From an uncultured Fenollaria sp. (GTDB lineage Bacteria; Bacillota; Clostridia; Tissierellales; Peptoniphilaceae): a DNA stretch of 47,303 nt. Positions 43,509 through 47,303 of the stretch are shown one piece after another. The first letter of the stretch is position 1. Each line of letters starts with the position of its first letter. The notes under the pieces are model-generated. The model saw nothing but the letters and a program-made list of their open reading frames with translations. It made no database searches and was not told the DNA's origin. The stretch covers positions 1 to 47,303 of the forward strand of contig NZ_CAKPYL010000005.1 in the NCBI RefSeq assembly GCF_934202865.1. Direction: 5' to 3'. The position numbers and the translations under genes are program-made.

Positions 43509-44133
43509 ATATATCAAATTAAATATCTTTCCAATTATTGCTGAGGTACTGTTTGTATTAGCGTGCTTGCTATTTCAGGGATATTATATATACATCAATT
43601 TTCTGTTTTATGTAGTATTAGCAATTTATTTTTGGTTAAGAAAAGATTTTTCTATTCAAGAATGGTTGAATGCCATTAAGGGAGGAAATGCTTTTTGGAA
43701 GCATGTGATGTTGACGATATTATTCTTTTGTCTTTCTTTCGTATTTACAAATATCTTAGAAAATATGTTCCCATATCTTAGTACGGGAATGATTAATTTA
43801 AAAGCGGATAATTGGTTAAAACTTATTCTATTTGCAGGTTCTACAATAATATTGCCACCAATCGTAGAGGAAGTGTTTTATAGAAAAAACCTTACATCTT
43901 TTAAGAATGGGGAAATTTTAATTTTTACAACATTGTTTAGCATGTTTGCATATGCTTTAGAGCATACATTTACAATTTGGGGAATTTTCTTATGCATGAT
44001 ATGGGCTCTGCCGTTGAGCATTTCCTACATTAAAACCAAAAACGTATATGTTACAATGACAGCACATTTTATATGTAATTTTGTTATAAACGGGATTGCT
44101 GTTGCGAAAATATGTAATTATCTATTGAATTGA
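43498..44133 (+). CDS. CPBP family intramembrane glutamic endopeptidase
   Basis: A 211-residue membrane protein with about six to seven helices. The CPBP (Abi/CAAX-like) motifs are PPIVEEVFYRKN (the catalytic Glu-Glu with Arg), the His of AYALEHTF and HFICNFVING (HxxxN). Family members process CAAX proteins in eukaryotes and are linked to bacteriocin self-immunity in Gram-positives. The frame opens at ATG 43477; ATG 43498 is in the same frame with GGGACGAG upstream, and either could start translation. No bacteriocin gene was seen beside it. Base use is more AT-rich than the core genes, fitting the acquired region. Confidence 0.82.
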   Translation: MDNKYIKLNIFPIIAEVLFVLACLLFQGYYIYINFLFYVVLAIYFWLRKDFSIQEWLNAIKGGNAFWKHVMLTILFFCLSFVFTNILENMFPYLSTGMINLKADNWLKLILFAGSTIILPPIVEEVFYRKNLTSFKNGEILIFTTLFSMFAYALEHTFTIWGIFLCMIWALPLSISYIKTKNVYVTMTAHFICNFVINGIAVAKICNYLLN

Positions 44134-44164
44134 TTATCTGCACAAAAATAATATAGATATTGTT

Positions 44165-44212
44165 AAAGCCCATAACTTTAAGACCTAAAAATCTTTCAGC
44201 TATGTGCTTTTT
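44165..44212 (+). terminator. Long imperfect hairpin after the CPBP gene
   Basis: AAAGCCCATAACT pairs with AGCTATGTGCTTT with mismatches, enclosing a smaller AAGA/TCTT stem, and is followed by TTTTCTG. It probably ends the CPBP transcript. Confidence 0.5.
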
Positions 44213-44218
44213 CTGTGC

Positions 44219-44626
44219 TTATTTTATATCCGGTGGAACTTTTGTTCCGATACCGCTTCTATAGAATTTTACATTGCTTTCTTCAAAAGGAATGTAATCT
44301 TTTTTTAGACTGTCAGGGTAGTTGGCTTTCCAATTCTGCAATGCTTCTTTAGTGATTTCGTTATTTTCATATTTCTGCTTCATTTTCTGCCAATCTTCAA
44401 GCATGTTTCGTATTTTCAAAATAGCTTCACTACCGAAATAGATGCCTGTGGTAGTGTATTCGGGATCTTCATCATTTAGAATAACAGGACGTATTTTTAC
44501 TTCAATACTGTCATCAAGCTTAAACAAAAATCGCATTAAATCATGTTCGGTATATGGATAATCAGGTTCTTTCAAATAATTCTTATTTACATGTAGTGCA
44601 GCAGAGATTAGCAGAGCGAAGACCAT
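44219..44626 (-). pseudogene. Truncated hypothetical ORF joined to antisense relaxase DNA
   Basis: A 135-codon frame with no recognised family. From about residue 13 it reads as plausible soluble coding sequence rich in Asp, Glu and Lys (KEPDYPYTEHDLMRFLF, then GIYFGSEAILKIRNMLEDW) and ends GTKVPPDIK. The first dozen residues (MVFALLISAALHV) come from the antisense strand of the relaxase remnant that runs the other way, and no ribosome site precedes the ATG. I therefore think the 5' end was lost at a junction near 44590 and the ORF is a remnant. A short expressed protein cannot be excluded. Confidence 0.45.
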
Positions 44627-45394
44627 TGGAGCGAATTATACTGAAGAAAAAACCAAAAATAGAATCCGAAATAAAGACAAAGAAATTGGGAATATCATTG
44701 ATATTAAGAACAGCGAAAAAGCAAGGTCAAGCAAAGGCTATGAGCAGTGGGCAACAAGACACAATCTTAAAACGACAGCTTCTTCGCTTGTTGAAATCAG
44801 GAACAAAGGATTTAATTCAATGAAAGAATTGGAGCGTGGTATTAATCGAATATCAATCAAAAAGAATGAGTTGAAGCGAGAGTTTGATAGGCTGTCATGG
44901 GAGCAAAAAAGGATAAATGAAGTGGTAAAGCAAATTCAAATCTGTATGAGCAAAAGAAAACATTATGAAGGATATCGTAAAAATCCCTACGATAAAATTT
45001 ATATGATGATGAATCGAAAAGATGTAGAAGCTTATCAGAAGTCTTATGAAGAAATAGATATTTTTCTTAAGCAATTTCCATATTTGAGACATGTTGTAGT
45101 AGGAGAGTTAAAGACAAAATTAAGTAAAAATCTTTTCAGGAAATTAAATGAGCATTCTAAAGAATTACAAGCTAAACAGGAGGAGATAATCAAGAAATAT
45201 AATTCATTAGCACCACAATATGATGAATTTGAGCATCTGAAAATAATATGAATGAGTATCTTGGTAGTGATAAAGTTAAAAAGGAAAAAGAATCAATTAT
45301 TAAAACCCTCAATAGAGAAAAGGCTAGGGATAAGGTTACAACAAAAGAGACTGCAAGAAATAATAGAAAAAATCCAAAAGAAATTGATTTATAA
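44580..45394 (+). pseudogene. Relaxase/mobilisation nuclease, C-terminal remnant with frameshift
   Basis: An open frame after the stop at 44577 reads TIGANYTEEKTKNRIRNKDK, then IGNIIDIKNSEKARSSKGYE and QWATRHNLKTTASSLVEI, resembling the C-terminal half of relaxases from Tn1549-like elements. A long charged coiled-coil region (44820-45250) follows and ends LKII-stop. The sequence seems to go on in another frame from ATG 45248 (MNEYLGSDKVKKEKESIIK) to the TAA at 45392, so a frameshift lies near 45245. The N-terminal catalytic part with the HUH and Tyr residues is gone. ATG 44820 could start a 143-residue fragment, but probably nothing functional remains. Confidence 0.68.
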
Positions 45395-45436
45395 AGTGGA
45401 ATCATATTGAATGATATTTCCAAACGCTATAGCTTA

Positions 45437-45445
45437 TGATATAAT
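45437..45445 (+). promoter_or_regulatory. Extended -10 promoter of the HTH regulator gene
   Basis: TGATATAAT about 48 bases before the start, with TTTCCA at the -35 position. Confidence 0.5.
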
Positions 45446-45492
45446 ATATGACATATAAATGTAGTATAAAAATTTTTAAGGAGAAGATTGAT

Positions 45493-45708
45493 ATGGAACT
45501 TTCTGAAATAATTAAGACCATTCGTTCAGAGTTAAAATTATCGCAAGAAGGACTAGCCAGAGAATTACATGTTGGATTTAGTTCGGTAAATCGTTGGGAG
45601 AATAATAAATCTAAACCTAACCAGATAGCAAGATATGCCTTGATTGATCTTTGCAAAAAAAAAGATTTAGACCAGGCTTTGATTTCGCTATTGGAAGCGA
45701 TGAATTAA
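45493..45708 (+). CDS. Small XRE-type helix-turn-helix regulator
   Basis: A 71-residue protein that is one HTH domain: IIKTIRSELKLSQEGLAREL then HVGFSSVNRWENNKSKPN, the classic XRE helix pair, and a short helical end. The frame opens at 45448, but ATG 45493 has AAGGAGAAG before it. It lies 21 bases before hsdR on the same strand, and such small HTH proteins often govern restriction or element genes. The binding site is not known; it has no toxin partner in the window. Confidence 0.82.
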   Translation: MELSEIIKTIRSELKLSQEGLARELHVGFSSVNRWENNKSKPNQIARYALIDLCKKKDLDQALISLLEAMN

Positions 45709-45729
45709 GTTGGAAAAGGGATGATAAAT

Positions 45730-47303
45730 ATGAAGAATGAAAGACAAATAGAGAATGAATTTATCAAAAAATTGACAGATTTAAAATATGTTTATCGTGA
45801 AGATATTAGAGATAAATTTTCATTAGAAGAAAATTTCAGAAAGCATTTTGAAAGATTGAACCGTGTAAAATTAAGTGATTCTGAATTTATAAGATTACGT
45901 GATAGCATAATAAATTCAGATGTTTTTGAGAATGCAAAAAAGCTCAGAGAAATAAATACTTTTAAAAGAGATGATGATACGCCTTTGCAATATACTCTTG
46001 TGAATCTCAAAAACTGGTGCAAAAATGAATTTGAAGTAGTTAATCAGCTGCGTATTAATACAGAAAATAGTAACCATCATTATGATGTTATTTTGCTTAT
46101 TAATGGTATCCCGGTAGTTCAGATTGAATTAAAGACTTTACAAATCACACCTAAAAAAGCGATGGAACAAATAGTGAATTATAAAAATGATCCGGGAAAT
46201 GGATATACAAATTCTCTACTTTGTTTTATTCAGCTTTTTATTGTTAGTAATGAAACTAATACCTATTATTTTGCCAATAATCGCAAGGAGCATTTTTCAT
46301 TTAATGCAGATGAGAGATTCTTGCCTATTTATGAATTTGCAGATAAAAACAATAATAAAATAACCAATCTATATGAATTTGCGAATTGTTTTTTGTCTAA
46401 GTGTACTATTGGAGAACTTATCAGTAAATATATGGTTTTGGTAGTGAGTGAGCAAAAATTATTGATTATGCGACCATATCAGATTTATGCTGTGAAAGCC
46501 ATTGTGGATTGTATTGAGCAAAATCGAGGCAATGGATATATTTGGCATACTACAGGTAGTGGCAAAACTCTTACGTCATTTAAGACATCAACACTTTTAA
46601 AAGATAATCCAGATATTGAAAAGTGCTTGTTTGTTGTGGATAGAAAAGATTTGGATAGACAGACTCGTATAGAATTTAATAAGTTTCAAGAAGGATGTGT
46701 GGAAGAAAAATACAAATACAGAAAGTTTAGTTAAGCGTCTCACATCTGATGATTATAAGGATAAAGTGATAGTTACTACCATTCAAAAACTTGGACTTGC
46801 ACTTGATGACGATAGTAAGCGTAATCAAGAAAAAAGAAAAAAAGGCGAATTAACTTTTAAAGAAAGGCTACTAAAGCTTCAAGATAAGCGTATGGCGATT
46901 ATTTTTGATGAATGCCATCGTTCACAATTTGGAGATAATCATGAAGCAATAAAGACTTTCTTCCCCAAAGCACAATTGTTTGGTTTTACCGGCACACCAA
47001 TTTTTGAAGAAAATTCAAATTATAAACAAGTTGATGGGACAATTGGTTCTTATAAAACAACAAAAGACGTCTTTGAAAAAGAACTTCATTCTTACACCAT
47101 CACAAATGCGATTGATGATGGCAACGTTTTACGTTTTCACATTGATTATTTTAAGCCAGATGATACTCACATTGCAGCAAAAGCAGATACAAAGATAAGC
47201 AAAAGGAAGATTGTAGAAGCTATTTTGTCCAAGCATGATGCGGCAACATATAGTAGACGGTATAATGCTATTTTTGCAACAGCAAGTATCAATGAAGCAA
47301 TAG
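45730..47303 (+). pseudogene. hsdR: Type I restriction enzyme HsdR subunit, frameshifted and cut by the window end
   Basis: Restriction and DNA-translocation subunit of a type I system. The N-terminal nuclease has YDVILLINGIPVVQIELKT (Asp and ExK). Walker A is IWHTTGSGKTLTSF. The frame stops at 46732-46734 after KYKYRKFS, but removing one A from the AAAAA run at 46706-46710 restores GCVEENTNTESLVKRLTSDD and an open frame to 47303, including AIIFDECHRSQFGD (DEAD-type box) and LFGFTGTPIF. So one inserted A breaks the gene, or the read has an error. A full HsdR is about 1000 residues; about 525 are here. ATG 45721 is an alternative start. hsdM and hsdS are not in the window. Confidence 0.85.

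Larger units (their letters stand above)
43268..47303. mobile_element. Left part of a guaA-linked integrated element or its remnant
   Basis: From the guaA end onward the genes are accessory: a CPBP protease, a hybrid ORF, a decayed mobilisation relaxase, an HTH regulator and a broken type I restriction subunit. The intergenic spacing becomes loose and gene orientation mixed, unlike the dense operons before. No integrase is visible next to guaA, so it may be at the far end or lost. The right border is outside the window. Confidence 0.6.

Noticed and set aside
45493..45708. HTH protein as the antitoxin of a toxin-antitoxin pair
   Set aside because: No small toxin-like gene adjoins it; the neighbours are a relaxase remnant and hsdR.
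46980..47198. 72-codon plus-strand frame inside hsdR
   Set aside because: It is a different frame from the restored HsdR sequence and is a shadow.

Overview
The window reads as a low-GC, strictly anaerobic Gram-positive chromosome (Firmicutes/Bacillota). The Tissierellia/Peptoniphilaceae group (Gram-positive anaerobic cocci) is my best guess, by inference only. The reasons are AT-rich DNA with strong AGGAGG ribosome sites, a Gram-positive L10 leader, A-type flavodiiron protein and ferredoxin genes, S-layer-homology surface proteins, a MurE whose substrate motif does not fit diaminopimelate, and several oligopeptide/peptidase functions. Gene density is very high and no gene-free stretch exceeds 300 bases. 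I saw no rRNA, tRNA or CRISPR array.

Layout. 1-2.8 kb: end of an oligopeptide ABC transporter operon, a VanZ-like protein and a LytTR/DUF3021 regulator pair. 2.8-6.1 kb (minus): a wall operon of amino-acid racemase, MurE and D,D-carboxypeptidase. 6.2-13.9 kb (plus): flavodiiron protein FprA, DUF1858 protein, acyl-ACP thioesterase-like protein, FtcD, MgtE, a glycolipid-type glycosyltransferase, an RlmD-family methyltransferase and a flavodoxin-ferredoxin fusion. 14.1-20.8 kb: cysS-mrnC-rlmB-NYN, then rpmG-secE-nusG-rplK-rplA and the autoregulated rplJ-rplL. rpoB does not follow rplL. 20.8-27.4 kb: acetyltransferase, then minus-strand C39-like peptidase, SLH protein, ABC exporter, MurJ and HAD phosphatase. 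27.6-29.1 kb: a YfcC-family transporter.

29.1-39.5 kb is one tightly packed 12-gene operon bounded by terminators: murB, PHP, rapZ, yvcK, then aroE-aroF-aroB-aroA-aroC-aroK-aroQ (all seven steps to chorismate), ending with an M42 peptidase. whiA, the usual neighbour of yvcK, is missing. The chorismate synthase carries Gln where the family has a conserved active-site His. A long SLH surface protein with YcdB/YcdC-like repeats (minus) and guaA follow.

From the 3' end of guaA (43.27 kb) to the end of the window the content changes to accessory DNA. It holds a CPBP protease, a hybrid or truncated ORF, a decayed relaxase, a small HTH regulator and a type I restriction HsdR broken by a one-base frameshift and cut by the window end. 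The guaA 3' end carries GAGTGGGAATA, the 11-bp sequence known as the Tn5801-type integration core, so this is probably one side of an integrated element. I found no wholly new system. The best leads are the guaA-linked island, an 11-bp-periodic CTTAA operator array before the C39-like peptidase, the chorismate operon with its altered AroC, and the racemase-MurE wall operon.
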